A DNA stretch of 64,000 nucleotides, from NCBI GenBank assembly GCA_027924585.1, contig BSBM01000370.1:30029501-30093500 (forward strand), in the 5' to 3' direction. The notes under the pieces were generated by a model. That model did no database searches and was not told the DNA's origin. It was given only the letters and a program-made list of their open reading frames with translations. A program made the translations under genes and the position numbers. Shown one piece after another: positions 1-11,116 of this stretch. Origin of the DNA: Larix kaempferi (taxonomy: Eukaryota > Streptophyta > Pinopsida > Pinales > Pinaceae). Each line of letters opens with the position of its first letter. The stretch's first letter is position 1.

Positions 1-2
1 AG

Positions 3-905
3 CTTGCTGTCGAGTTCGAAATGAAGGACTTGGGTATGATGCATTACTTTCTAAGTATGGAGGTGTGGCAGAGTGCAGATGGAATCTTCCTTGGACAAGG
101 GAAGTATGCAATAGAGATCCTGAAGCGATTCGGGATGATGGACTGCAAGGCCATGGCCACACCTATGGCATCGAACCTGAAGCTATTGAGTGATGCTTCA
201 TCAGAGTCGGTTGATGCCACGATGTATCGTCAGATGATTGGGTCCTTGATGTACCTGATGAGCACGAGACCAGATATTTGCTTTGCGGTGAACACCTTGA
301 GCCAGTTCCTGACGGATCCTAGACATGTTCACTTAATTACTGTAAAGCATATTCTGAGGTACCTGAAGGGTACGGTTGATTATGGGCTCAAGTATGATGT
401 GAATCAAAATTTTAACCTAGAGGGTTATGTTGATTCATATTGGGAAGGCAGTTCTGCAGATAGGAAGAGCACTTCGGGGTGCTGCTTCAGTATGGGATCA
501 GGTGTGATCTCTTGGTTTAGCAGGAAGCAATCCTGCATATCATTGAGTATAGCCGAAGCAGAGTATGTTGCAGCTTGTTCGGCTAGTTGTGAGGTAGTAT
601 GGCTAAGGAAGCTATTGTCTGATTTATTTGATATACAGTTGGATGCTACTTGTACCTATTGTGACAACCAGAGTTGTGTGAAGTTGTTAGAGAACCCAGT
701 ATTCCATGACAAGTCGAATCATATCGAGATCAAATATCACTATATTAGGGATATGGTGCAGAGAGGAGCAGTGAAGCTCATGTATGTTGCGACGAATGAG
801 CTGATTGCAGATGTGTTGACCAAACCACTAGCCATAGTGAAGTTCGAGTACTTAAGAGAGAGGCTTGGTGTTCTTCAGATAGAAGATACTTCGAGGAGGG
901 AGTGA
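3..905 (+). CDS. Ty1/copia polyprotein C-terminus (element A), open at window edge
   Basis: The frame is open from base 3 and runs without a stop to the TGA at 903-905, so the window cuts into a longer pol gene. It begins in the reverse transcriptase thumb region (KDLGMMHYFL) and passes through the copia linker motifs MIGSLMYL and TRPDICFAV. It ends in a copia RNase H with the expected acidic positions in YVDSYWEGSS, AEAEYVAACS, YCDNQSCVKL and the final ELIADVLTKPL. This part of the polyprotein completes cDNA synthesis and degrades the RNA template in cytoplasmic virus-like particles. The absence of stops over 300 codons suggests a younger copy than most elements here. Whether it is full length cannot be seen. 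Confidence 0.93.
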   Translation, partial: LAVEFEMKDLGMMHYFLSMEVWQSADGIFLGQGKYAIEILKRFGMMDCKAMATPMASNLKLLSDASSESVDATMYRQMIGSLMYLMSTRPDICFAVNTLSQFLTDPRHVHLITVKHILRYLKGTVDYGLKYDVNQNFNLEGYVDSYWEGSSADRKSTSGCCFSMGSGVISWFSRKQSCISLSIAEAEYVAACSASCEVVWLRKLLSDLFDIQLDATCTYCDNQSCVKLLENPVFHDKSNHIEIKYHYIRDMVQRGAVKLMYVATNELIADVLTKPLAIVKFEYLRERLGVLQIEDTSRRE

Positions 906-1604
906 TGGGACACATTTTCAAGAGCCATTCCAGGCATGGTGGTAGGAGGATCCTTCCCATGGCTGTGGATGTAAGTGCTGTGTGATGAACATCAGGACGA
1001 TGTTCCCAATGATATACATCAAGATGATGCTATGATGATGATCAGGATGATCATGCGATGATGATGTGCATCAGGATGATGCACTGTATGATCATGAGCA
1101 TTAGGATGATGCTTCGTGCGAGGATGATCAGGTTGATCATGAGTATCAGGGTGATACTTCGAGGCTGTGGATATTTGGCAGGTTGTGCAGTAGCATGTAA
1201 TAGCTCCCTGGGAGATCCGATAGGTTGAGCAGTAAGCTCGTAATCAGTCTTGGGTTGCTCTTTCGAGGTTTTGCAAGGGAGGCATGTAATCAATCCTGGA
1301 GATCCAATAGGTTGTGCTAGGCATGTAAAAGTCCTGGGATGCTCTTTACAGATCTTGCCGGTCGTGCTAGGAACATAAACGTTCATGGGATGCTCTTTTA
1401 AGGTTTTTCCTGTTCACATGTAATCAGTCCTGGAGATACGATAGGTTGTGCTAGGCACATAAAAGTACTGGGATTCTCTTTAGAGATCTTGCCGGTCGTG
1501 CTAGGCACATAAACGTTCCTGGGATGCTCTTTAAAGGTTTTGTGAAGGCTGCATGTAATCAGTCCTGGGAGATCTTGCCGGTCGTGCTAAGTCATGTTTG
1601 GTAG
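892..1604 (+). repeat. Repeat-rich tail of copia element A, part 1
   Basis: A purine run GAGGAGGGAG at 893-902 is followed by TGATGGGACAC, so an LTR could start at 903. From about 1000 to 1160 the DNA is a degenerate array of GATGATCAGGATGATCATG-like units. From about 1190 to 1600 a longer unit recurs, with recognisable blocks CATGTAATCAGTCCTGG, GATCTTGCCGGTCGTGCTAGG and CACATAAACGTTCCTGGG. The same blocks resume at 6733, so the array was split by a later insertion. A second, more typical polypurine tract lies at 7072-7081, and this stretch may instead be the 3' untranslated region of A. Confidence 0.65.
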
Positions 1605-1647
1605 ATTAATTGTCTAATTAATTAAACAGTTGAAACTACCAAAACAT
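1605..1647. repeat. Short foldback at the left end of J
   Basis: TGTTTGGTAG at the left and CTACCAAAACA at the right are near-perfect inverted repeats around an AT-rich centre containing AATTAATT. It could form a hairpin at the edge of J. It is too short to be called a MITE with confidence. Confidence 0.4.
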
Positions 1648-2635
1648 AAATTATCAACCCGAGGAAGTCTTTTATTTCAAAGCTATGGTGCAAGATCTAT
1701 GCAAGCACAATTTCTACCTGACACTATTTATCTATTGGTATGAAATCAAAACTCTTTGTAAACTAGATCACACCTTCTTGAAAATAAATCAAACCTCAAA
1801 CCTATTCATAAAATCACATTGTAAATCTAACTTAAAAAAAATCAACTCTTTATGAAGCAAGATCTAATTGCATGAATCTAAATAAGTTCTATGTTGGCCA
1901 ACAATATATCAAAATGAATTAACATGAAAACATTTATGATAAATCTAATGAATGAAAACATACAACTATGATAATCTAATGAATGAAAGCATGAACTAAA
2001 TAATAAGCAAATCTATATAATAACACACTACAATCAACACTACCATCTGCTCAGGGAAGAGGGCTCTTCCTCCACTGAGCAGAGCTAGATCTCCACAATG
2101 AAAGTCTACAACTCTAGAATTAAGAAATTGCTAGCATGTATTATCATAATGAAAGTATTACAACAGAGTCTAGATCAAATCCTACAGCATAACATTGCTT
2201 TCTCTCTTCTCCCCTTCCCCAATACATCAGAATGATTACATATTTATACATAAAATCCTCTCAGGAGAATGAGAAACCGAATCCCCAACTTTTGATCTGT
2301 TTCAACCAATTGCTAATTTGTAAAACGGACCGCAACAGTAAATATGAGAATTACACGTTTAGAGAACCAGCTGCATAGCTCAAACCGTAGCTTTGTTTGG
2401 CAATTTCCTCACAAATCAGGTAATTGAGGCTGTTGCGCACAAAACCCATGCCCCATATTTTTGAGATTCTTCTCCATCTTCCCGCAAATCACGACGTAAA
2501 TAAATGTGTTGTTATCTGGAATGCATTTTTGGTTAAGGCCGTTTGATCATGAGTTGGAGGTTGCCATGTTGGACTTGGGCACGAATTGAAATCACAAATC
2601 CACATAATTAATCATAAGATGAAACCATGTTGTGA
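1648..2635. other. AT-rich noncoding part of J
   Basis: No frame of useful length and no match to the LTRs of neighbouring elements was seen. The only clear structure is the hairpin at 2047-2082, listed separately. Confidence 0.5.
2047..2082. repeat. Strong 36-nt hairpin
   Basis: CTGCTCAG (2047-2054) pairs perfectly with CTGAGCAG (2075-2082), and inside it GGAAGAG (2055-2061) pairs with CTCTTCC (2064-2070). This leaves a two-base loop and a small bulge. Such a stem stands out in otherwise AT-rich DNA. Confidence 0.7.
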
Positions 2636-2640
2636 AATAT

Positions 2641-3013
2641 TGTGAAGAACCTGCAATAATTAATTAATGCAAATACCCGAGATATCAGAAATAATAGAAC
2701 TCATAATCACTTTTATATTGATCACAGGCCACTTCGAGGGGGCAACCTCCTTTGAGCAAGCTCAATACAATTAACTTCATGGTCCTTCAATGACCTCAAC
2801 ACACACTTATATACTAAGTCTATGCCCAATACTATGAGTCAAAACCATGGGACATATAATACTACGGGACAACTTACAAAGCATATGCGTCCAATACTAT
2901 GGGCTAATATAAACTATGGATCAACAAATACTACAGGATGACTTACAAAGCATATGCGTCCAACAACAATATACTAACATAGTAAAGAGAAGGGTTGACA
3001 CGGGTTCCTAACA
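2641..3013 (-). repeat. 3' LTR of element C
   Basis: On the minus strand it starts TGTTAGGAACC and ends TTCTTCACA, with TG...CA ends. It is 373 bp, the same length as the partner at 6064-6436. The target duplication AATAT abuts at 2636-2640. Confidence 0.93.
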
Positions 3014-3026
3014 TCCCCTCTCCCTT
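3014..3026 (-). promoter_or_regulatory. Polypurine tract of element C
   Basis: On the minus strand AAGGGAGAGGGGA lies directly before the 3' LTR, the position where plus-strand DNA synthesis is primed. The same tract precedes the 3' LTR of element B. Confidence 0.88.
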
Positions 3027-4830
3027 AGAAAAAGCTTTGTCCTCAAAGCTTTGGTTGGGGAAATTGCTGCAGAATCTGAAGGAGTGGTTCCCCGGTAGCA
3101 TCCTTGGGTTGCATTTCGGGCCATTGACGCAATTGGAGTGTTAGGGAGGATTGCTTGGAAGGCTGTAAATGAAGAATAACCCTATCAGCTGTGTAGAAAG
3201 TGCGCTCAGAACGGTGCTGATCGGCTTGTTGTTTCAGTCAAATTCTGTCCATGTGAAGATTGTCCTGCAGAATGAGAAGAATCTGATCGGGGTTTCGAAT
3301 AACCGAGTCAATTTCCTGAACAGGGGAGCTGCTAAGGGTGTACGAAAGAAGAACTAGCGGTGTCTATCCATAGACTACTTCATATGGTGTCCTTTGAGAT
3401 GTGGTATTGTACCACCAGAGCACTTCTAGGAAATCCATAGAAATAGTTGGCCAAAGCTGCGTCGTTTCACCCTTGTTGACCTAGAAAGTATCACAGTCAA
3501 CCACCATCTGTTGAATTGTCATTTTCAGTTCCTTCCAAAAGAAGTGACATTGTTCCCGGTCATACATTTTGAAGAACCTGGAGTGCCCTACTGATGAAGA
3601 AGCATGAAGGTCATAGAAGAGATAGCCTTGTTGAACATATTGCAACCAATTTGGAACAAGCAGAGAAAGAGTCGTAAGAGAAACTGGGTCATCAATTGTG
3701 CGAGAAGGAGCATCTACCACCATATTATCCTTACCCTTCTTATACGCGATCACATAGGGATAACCCATGAGTTGGATAACCCATTTCAGGTGTGTTGGGG
3801 AGGAGACCCATTGTTCCAGAAAATTTTCCAGACTCTGGAGATCAGTCTTGATGCAGAAATAATCCCTTAATAGGTATGGCTGCCACTTTTGTATTGCATG
3901 CAAAATAGACATCATTTCCTGCTGAGAGGCAGATGAAACTAAATTCTTACCGGAAAGGTCTCTTGAAAGAGGCAATCTCATTGGTTCAGCAAATACACTT
4001 GCATATCTATCCAAGGAAGTAGTGGAGACCGTTGATGGGTGCATCTGAATGGAATGGAGCTGAGCGATGACACCATGTGAATTCTTCTTAAGGATTTTTT
4101 CCAGGCGATGTGAACTGATGATGCAGAGAGACCCTGGTTGTAAGCCCATTAATTTTTGTTGTGCCCCATTGACTAAAAACTGCATCCAAAGTTCAGCAAA
4201 ATGCCATAAGATGGGGCCAAGTGTGCGTAACCATTGAACTCCCAAAACTACATCACATCCGCCTAAGGACAAGGAAAACATTTCAAAGAACAGGTTATAA
4301 TCTTCCATAGAGATACACACATTGTGACACTTCCCCTTGCAAGGTAAGGTTCCCCCATTGGCAACCATGACTTCAAAGCTAGAGCAAGGATGGGCAAAAC
4401 AATCAGCCTGTTTGGCAATCCAAGGGTCAATGAAGTTATGAGTGCTACCAGAATCAATGAGTATGGTAAGAGGGAACTTCTTGAAGTATCCCCTGACTTG
4501 CATTGTTTGTGGGGTTGTGACGCCGGTTACAGCATGGAGAGAGATTGTGGGTGGGTTGTCCTGAGATGGGGTGTCAACAAGCGGGTGCTGAATGTCGACT
4601 TGATCATATACTGTATCTGGAGCTTCTTCACCAAGTTCAAAGGCAGGCAGAGAATCCACATCCAAGAGATAGAGATTTTTTTGAACACATCTATGTCCTC
4701 GAGTGAATTTCTCATCACAATTATAACAAAGCCCTTTTTCTCAGCATGCGTGCATCTCGGTTTCAGACAAATGCTTGATAGGAGTTGGTCGAGGAGCTAG
4801 TGGGATGGGAGCTCATTGAGAACCCATATT
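3027..4830 (-). pseudogene. Gypsy protease + RNase H fragment + integrase remnants (element C)
   Basis: The frame 4665-3481 carries a retropepsin with the active-site motif LIDSGSTHNFID and the flap-side motif DVVLGVQWLRTLGPI. It then jumps from YASVFAEPMRLP directly to RNase H sequence (ASQQEMMSILHAIQKW), with no reverse transcriptase between. The RNase H tail ends in LKWVIQLMGYPYVI. Further along, the integrase N-terminal region jumps from SMDFL to WWYNTTSQRTPYEV, so the catalytic D,D(35)E core is missing, and the C-terminal basic part follows down to the polypurine tract. Several stops interrupt the distal part. The protein could give Gag and protease only and would depend on another element for reverse transcription and integration. 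Confidence 0.85.
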
Positions 4831-5488
4831 TCAGAAGGGAAAAAAAGTGGGTTTGGAGCGCTGTTGGGCTGCAAGCTTGTCTTCTACCAACTTAGCCAAA
4901 TCTAGGACTTCCATCATTGTGTTGGGACATAACATTTTAACCTCTAACCGGATTTCATCCTTAAGACCAGTGATAAAACAACTCCTGTAAAATTCATCAG
5001 ACAACCCTTCTGTGTGATTGGCGAGTTTCTCAAATTCTGTTTGATACTCTCTCACTGTGCCAGTTTGGTGAAGTTTAGTGAGTGCTCTTGTGAAGTTGTC
5101 AACAGCACTAGGACCAAATCGTAGCAAAAGGAGTTGGCAAAAATCTGTCCACTTTGGCTCGGGATGAGCTTTGATGTACCAACGGTACCATTGAAGGGCT
5201 TCCTGTTCCAAATGAAAGAATGCAAGTGGAACTTTCTGGACATAAAAAGTATTATGCAGACTGAAATATTGTTCTGCGTGGTATATCCATCCAGTCGGAT
5301 CAGTACCATTGAAGCGAGGAAAATCAAGCTTCGGCCCACGAAAAATTGTTGGAAGAAGAAAACCCGGTGGCTGCAAAAGATTCTGGCTGTCGGTTATTGT
5401 TCATGGCTGAATGCTGAAGATGGAGGCTGAGAAATTTTTCATCCAGATCTTGGAGTTTGGTTTGGATGGCTGCAAGTGCTTCCTCCAT
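4831..5488 (-). pseudogene. Gypsy gag (element C)
   Basis: The likely start ATG is at 5486-5488 (MEEALAAIQTKLQDLDEKF), a short coiled coil. A one-base frame break near 5370 separates it from the capsid domain GPKLDFPRFNGTDPTGWIY, which runs through LEQEALQWYRWYIKAHPEP and ends in the TREYQ/GLSDEFYRSCFI region typical of plant gypsy retrotransposon Gag. The CCHC zinc knuckle seen in the sister copy B (CYNCDEKFTRGHRC) falls after the stop at 4831. Gag forms the particle that packages the RNA. Confidence 0.87.
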
Positions 5489-6047
5489 GGTTTTTTCTCC
5501 TACGCGGGTGACAACTATAACCAGGATCTACAACGGTGCGAAAGGTATCGAAAATGGCTGGATCTGAAATGACGACTGGATCTAGAATGAATTTCAGAAT
5601 AGATTTGAAACGGCTGGATCTGGAGCGGAAGTGATCGGCAACAGTTCAGCTGAAAATAGATATGGACCCCAGGTATGTGCGGCTTCCTATCGGTTCAGGG
5701 GATTCACTCGGCCACCAATGCTGTCTGACGGCTTGCGTATTGGGGCAGTACCCCTCACTCCACGGCTCAGGTAAAACCGATAATCGCTTTGCCACAAACG
5801 ACAACTCTTGGTTTACTTGACGGGTAGGAACTAGTCAATCAGGTAGGGGTCATTTCCCTTTTCGTTGGCAGGTCCTCTCAATGGGCCAGCTACTTTGGAG
5901 TTCCTGTGGTACTCCTCACAATGAGTTTTAGGGCTTATGCCCAAGTACTTCCCACATTTAAGCAGATAGGGGTTATTCCCATATCTGAACTTGCAACAGA
6001 TGCGAATTTTTTTTTTGGCAAAAATTCCACCCAACGAACCTAAGAAA

Positions 6048-6063
6048 GTGTTCTGATACCAGA
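6048..6063 (-). promoter_or_regulatory. Primer binding site of element C (tRNA-iMet type)
   Basis: Directly inside the 5' LTR the minus strand reads TCTGGTATCAGAACAC. TGGTATCAGA matches the complement of the 3' end of plant initiator methionine tRNA, the usual primer of plant LTR elements. Confidence 0.85.
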
Positions 6064-6436
6064 TGTGAAGAACCTGCAATAATTAATTAATGCAAATACA
6101 CGAGATATCAGAAATAATAGAACTCAGAATCACTTTTATATTGATCACAGGCCACTTCGAGGGAGCAACCTCCTTTAAGCAAGCTAAATACAATTAACTT
6201 CACGGTCCTTCAATGACCTCAACACACACTTATATACTAAGTCTATGCCCAATACTATGTGTCAAAACCATGGGACATATAATACTATGGGACGACTTAC
6301 AAAGCATATGCATCCAATATTATGGGCTAATATAAACTATGGATCAACAAATACTATGGGATGACTTACAAAGCATATGCGTCCAACAACAATATACTAA
6401 CATAGTAAAGAGAAGGGTTGACACGGGTTCCTAACA
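6064..6436 (-). repeat. 5' LTR of element C
   Basis: 373 bp, the same length as the 3' LTR and differing at about 13 positions. The target duplication AATAT follows at 6437-6441. Confidence 0.93.
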
Positions 6437-6732
6437 AATATCCATGTGGACGTGTGCTAGCATGCCAACTTTGGAAGCTTGAACCATGAGTGTTGTTGTT
6501 GTTAATATGACAAATCACTCCATAAACCATCATTAGTAAAATTATGCATAATAGTATTCAATTCATCAAAAATAAAGGAAAATAATCATGATTAACCACT
6601 AAAGCATCAATGGAAGTAATATGGTATTTTACGTGCAGTTACAGCAAATGGATGGAAAATGGAACGATAAATGGATAATAATAGGAAGAAGAGGGATGAA
6701 ATATATGTCGATAGGTGATGAAAATATGGACA

Positions 6733-7081
6733 AATCTGTGACCCAACAAGGCACATAAAGGATTCTGGGATGTTCTTGTCAGGTTTTGCAAAGGCACATA
6801 ATCAGTACTGAGATTCCACCTCTATCAGGCCGCTCGCAGAGATGATGAAGACCTACATGGAGGCTAGGCCTACATCCAACATGAAAAAGGGTTAGCTCTA
6901 TAGAACTTCCTATGACAAGAAGAATTGAGAGATAGCACCAGTGATCGAGATGACGAGTACAACATCGGTGACGATGATGCTCCGTGATCCAGTGACGATG
7001 ATCCAACTCCAGAATTGAAGACTTGTGACGATATGTATTGATGACCTATGTCAATAGAATACCTTCCTAGTTAAGAGGGAG
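6733..7081 (+). repeat. Repeat-rich tail of copia element A, part 2, with polypurine tract
   Basis: The CACATAAAGG...GGATGTTCTTGTCAGG blocks continue the array that ended near 1600. The segment finishes in TTAAGAGGGAG (7071-7081), a typical copia polypurine tract, followed by TGTTGATGTATTTG. This supports reading 906-1604 plus 6733-7071 as a long 3' untranslated region. Confidence 0.6.
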
Positions 7082-7185
7082 TGTTGATGTATTTGTAAAT
7101 TTGGAATATATTCACTTGTACATTGTATGTATTACATTTGTACTTTATTGTATCCCCAACGAAGATGTAGTATTCCTCCGATTGG

Positions 7186-7250
7186 AAGTGTCGTCATTTG
7201 TATTTGCAAGTGTCGCAAGTTACATTGTAAGTGTCGTAACTTATATTTGA
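7186..7250. repeat. Three tandem copies of a ~21-bp AAGTGTCG unit
   Basis: AAGTGTCGTCATTTGTATTTG is followed by AAGTGTCGCAAGTTACATTGT and AAGTGTCGTAACTTATATTTG. It lies within the presumed U3 part of the LTR. Confidence 0.75.
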
Positions 7251-7251
7251 T

Positions 7252-7430
7252 GGGTTATTAGACCACCTTAGAGAGGTCGGCCCGGTATGGGTTAAAGGGT
7301 TATTAGACCACCTTAGAGGGGTCGGCCCAGTATGGGTTAAAGGTTTATTAGACCACTCTAGTGGGGTCGGCCCAGTGACAAGTGGTAATGGGTTATTAGA
7401 CTCTCCTAAGGGAGGTCAGGTCAGTTAGAG
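7252..7430. repeat. Minisatellite, four copies of a ~45-bp unit
   Basis: The block GGGTTATTAGACCACCTTAG followed by GTCGGCCC starts at 7252, 7297, 7342 and 7390, giving periods of 45, 45 and 48 bp. It is in a position consistent with the LTR upstream region. Confidence 0.85.
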
Positions 7431-7765
7431 TAAAAGGAAAGTCAAAGTAAAGTAAAAATAGAGAGTGTGACTCTCTCATTCATTAAATCACTCACTCACT
7501 TCACATTAGTGAGAGAGAGGAGGAGTGCACACAAGTGGAGGAGGAGCAAATGATAGGAGACTATATCTTGTTTTGGGGTTTCATCTTTGTGATATTTGTA
7601 TTGGTGCTCATTCTATCTCTGAGGAAGTTGTGGGGTTTTTCACCTTCTTGGTTTTCCCTGGTGAAATGCTTTGTGTTTCTTGTCTCTTGTGTTTGATATG
7701 TTGTACATGTTGTTCTCTCAATTAAGATCCTATATCATATGGAATTAAATGATGAAAAACTAACA

Positions 7766-7948
7766 TATAGGTTATTTTACCCCAAAAAATTCCCTTATAC
7801 CCTCAAACAGGCCCTAGAAGGTTCCAAACCCCAAATCTGCAAAATGAGTCCTGCTCATAAAATGGGCCCTACAAGCCACTTCATCCAATTTTTTGACCCT
7901 GAAATCTCCAAGTAGGTGAAAAATTATATATTGATCCATTTCATATCA
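7766..7948 (-). repeat. Remnant of the 3' LTR of gypsy element F
   Basis: On the minus strand TGATATGAAATGG begins at 7948, directly after a polypurine tract. About 180 bp of noncoding sequence follows up to the edge of element A's LTR. The end is not defined, so the LTR may be truncated. Confidence 0.4.
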
Positions 7949-7963
7949 CATCTCCCCATTTTG
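7949..7963 (-). promoter_or_regulatory. Polypurine tract of element F
   Basis: The minus strand reads CAAAATGGGGAGATG just downstream of the end of the F pol frame and just before TGATATGA. Position and composition fit a plus-strand primer. Confidence 0.55.
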
Positions 7964-7992
7964 GGAGTCTTTTGGTCACCAAAATATTTTAC

Positions 7993-10900
7993 TAAATTAG
8001 GTGAGGAAAATTTTCCTCTACCTTCTCCTTGGAGTACCATTTAGAATTTCTTGGAAGTTGTCCTTTCAGTCCCACTTGCTAGAGTTCATACTAGCCCCGC
8101 CTAGTAGTTTTGGATTTATTTTGCAACATTGTGTCTTCTTATAACTCTACCTAAGCATCTGGTGTTAAGTCCTCTACAGAAGGTAAGACATTTTTAGGTT
8201 CTTGATCCAACATGGAAGGTTAATAGATTTTTAGATTTTCCACATTCAGTACAGAGTAAATGCACATGTATGGGGGTAGACTAAGTCAGTAGGGATTATA
8301 TACCACCTTCTCCAATACCTAGAAACGAAAATACCTCAGAGCCTTGATATTCTTACTAGGACCCTGTAGCCTTTCCTTGTTTAGGTGTAAGCATACTCTA
8401 TCTCCCACCTTGAATGTTTTCTCAACCTTTTGTTGGTCATGTATTCCCTTTAACTTTTCCTATGACTTCTTCAGTGCCTCTTATACTTGTAAATGGTATG
8501 CCTTATCTTATTGATGAATTTTTTTAGCTCTTACTGCTTCACTTGTGGTTTCTCCCTCGCTCCCACTTGCTGTCCATAAATAACATCCAGAGGTGAAGGT
8601 GGAAAGTATCCAAAACAAGTTTCAAAAGGGGACTTCTAAATGGAAGTATGGACTACTATGTTGTAAGAGTGTTGTATGTAGATCACATTTTCATCCCCTA
8701 CCTTCATATGCTTCTGATTGTAACCCCTCAAAAGATGTATGAATTTCCTATTGACTACTTCCATCTGTGGATGGAATGATGCGGACCTCTTTAACTTAAT
8801 GTCCATCTTTCCCCAAAGTGTAGTCCAAAATATATTGAAAAATATGGTATCTTTGTCTAAGATGATGATCCTTGGTATCCAAAAGTGCACCTAGACCCGT
8901 TCAAAGAACATGTTTGCTACTTCTTGTCCTTTGATGGTAATTTACAAGTCATAAGAATGCACATCTTGTTGAATATGTCAACTACCACAAATAAATAGTC
9001 ATGTTTGTTCCTAGTGGTTGGAATACCACCCACAAAATACATGGAGATGCTCTCCCATGGTCTCATAGGAACATGTAAGGGATGGTATATACCTTGCTTC
9101 CTATTGCTAGGCTTGCTTGTACACCAAAGTATGCATCCTATGATAAAAAAAGCTACATCTTCTTGCATTCTATGCTAGTAAACATACCTTTTTAATTTTG
9201 CAACTATCTTCCCTACGTCAAAATGCGCTGCAACTTTGGAGGTCCGTGCCTCTCTAACAAGATACAATCTCTCATCTTTAGGAACACAGAGCTTGTCCAA
9301 CTTGTAGAGTAACTCATCCCGAAGATGATAGTCAACCTTGTTGTCACCTTATTCTACATGTAAGTGGGCTTAAAATTGTTGAAATACCTCCTTGAAGTCC
9401 TCATCTTCTGTGCACTTCTCCTTGTATGGTTCATGGGAAAAAGGTTCCATGTGCATAAGAGTTCCCAAAGCTATAATTTTGGTTGTAGGTGGCCTTGAGA
9501 GCATGTATTATAGCTTTTTTATACTTACCTTCTTATACTTGATGATGATATGGAATTTTTATAAGACTCCCATACAATTATAATGTATGGAGTGTTGTAG
9601 CTAACTTTGCGCATACAAATACTACAGTGGTTGATGATCAATGTTAATGATTGTATCCTTTCCCATCAAATAATGCTTCCACTTCTTAACAACTTGAACT
9701 AGGGCATAGAGTTCCTTATCATAGGTAGGGTAGTTTAGGGATCCCACATGAAATGTTTTAGAATGATAACATACCAACATTCCTCCTTGCATCATAACCA
9801 CTTCCATGACATACCCACTTGCATCTGTCTCCAATTTGAAAGGCTTCCGCAAATTAGGCAATGCAAGGACTGGTGCCTGAATGATCTTTCAATTGAGCTC
9901 TTCAAAGGCTTTTTATTGATTCTTCCTCCAAGGGAACCCCTTTTTGTTGGATATTATGGCATGGAGGGGTGCAGTCACAACCAAAAAGGAAGCTATGAAA
10001 TTTTAAAGGTATTACCCTGCCCCCAAAAAGCTCCTAACTTCAGTGAAATTTGTATGAGTAGGCACTTAGTGGTGGCCTCCGTCTTTTCAGGATCAACCTT
10101 GATTGATCCTCGACCAATCACATGCCCCAAATATAGAAAGTACTACTGGGCGAACTCAAATTTATTCAAATTATCTAGCAACTAGTTCTTTTTGAGAGTC
10201 TCTAACACTTGCTTGAGATGTGAGATGTGCTCTTCCTAGGTGGAACTATAAACCAATGTCATCTAGATATACTTTAAGAAACAAATATAAGAAAGAGAAT
10301 AATACATTATTTATCAAATGCATAAATGTAGTCGGTGCATTGCATAAACCAAAAAACATTAATAACCATTCATATATACCTTGCCTAGTCTTCTAGGTGT
10401 CTTTTTCCTTCCCTCACACCTGGTGGTATCTCGATTTTAGAGCCAACTTAGTGAAGTATTTGACATGCTGCAACTAGTCCAAGAAATCATCAATCTTGGG
10501 TAGAGGGTACTGATTCTTGAGTGTGATATTGTTCAAGGATCTGCAGTCGATGCACACCATCCAAGTCCCATCCTTCTTGGGTACTGTGATGATAGGTGAC
10601 CCATAAGGTGAGGTGTGTGGTTAGATCATGCCCTGCTCCAACAACTGTTGCAACTAATTCTTCAATTCATTTGCTTCTATGACATACTGTCTATATAGTT
10701 CAATGTTTGGCAATGGGGAATCCAACAATAACTATATCTCGTGCTCCACCTCCCTCTTAGGAGGTATCCCCTTAGGCTATTGGAACACTTCTATGTTTGT
10801 ATACAAAAGGCTCTCCGAATGTTGTTTATTCTCTTTGGTACATCCCTCAAGGAATTCCTTCACTTTTGCCAACTCACCTTCTTGTTTGTTTTTTCTTAGG

Positions 10901-11111
10901 AAAATCAATACAAAATTCCTACTTGTATTGATAATATTTTTCACTTGGTTGGAACTTACTGGAGAGATATTTGATTTACCTTTGTGCACATTGATTATGA
11001 AGTATTTCCCGTCCTTGATCAAGCGGTATTGGTTGGCTCTCCTCATGAAGATCGCATCCCCTATATACATGTATGGGATTCTATACACTAGACCACAAAC
11101 ATCCATGGGTA
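7993..11111 (-). pseudogene. Ty3/gypsy pol of element F (protease tail, RT, RNase H, integrase)
   Basis: Read on the minus strand from 11111 down: end of a protease-like domain (PMDVCGLVYRIPYMY), reverse transcriptase ([19 protein letters not shown] and [20 protein letters not shown] at 10470-10640), RNase H at 9622-9861 (LETDASGYVMEVVM, YPTYDKELYALV), then integrase. The integrase shows its zinc region near 9170-9300, SISMYFVGGIP near 9050, ILDKDTIF near 8850 and a C-terminal LQGP...LSLPPYMCIYSV region near 8270-8400. It ends in a W...FPHL module that resembles a chromodomain. Frame breaks and stops are frequent, so it is an old dead copy. Domain order and the tail resemble a chromovirus. 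The rest of its protease and gag lie at 25927-26493, beyond the nested insertions. Confidence 0.85.
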
Positions 11112-11116
11112 CTATG

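Larger units (their letters stand above)
2641..6436 (-). mobile_element. Element C: complete non-autonomous Ty3/gypsy insertion
   Basis: Two 373-bp LTRs (2641-3013 and 6064-6436) in direct orientation flank a 3-kb internal region, and the whole is bordered by AATAT at 2636-2640 and 6437-6441. By hand count the LTRs differ at about 13 of 373 positions, so the insertion is moderately old. Read on the minus strand, the order is LTR, Met-tRNA primer site, gag, protease, an RNase H fragment, integrase ends, polypurine tract, LTR. The reverse transcriptase and the integrase catalytic core are absent. The same absence, with the same junctions, is found in element B at 19306-23556, so this is a mobile deletion derivative and not a random wreck. 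Confidence 0.93.
1605..6732. mobile_element. Unclassified insertion J in the tail of A, itself split by element C
   Basis: The repeat blocks of A stop near 1600 (GTCGTGCTAAG) and resume near 6733 (AGGCACATAAAGG). After removal of C (2641-6436) and its duplicated site, about 1.3 kb of AT-rich noncoding DNA remains (1605-2640 and 6442-6732). Its outer ends read TGTTTGGTAG on the left and GACCCAACA on the right, so a solo LTR is possible, but no clear 5-bp target duplication was found and the exact ends are uncertain. No coding potential was seen. Confidence 0.4.
7082..7765 (+). repeat. Probable 3' LTR of copia element A
   Basis: It starts TGTTGATGTATTTG right after a polypurine tract. The right end is uncertain: CTAACA at 7760-7765 is the best complement to the TGTT start, and TATATCA near 7738 is an alternative. 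No second LTR is in the window to confirm it. Two minisatellites lie inside. Confidence 0.55.
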
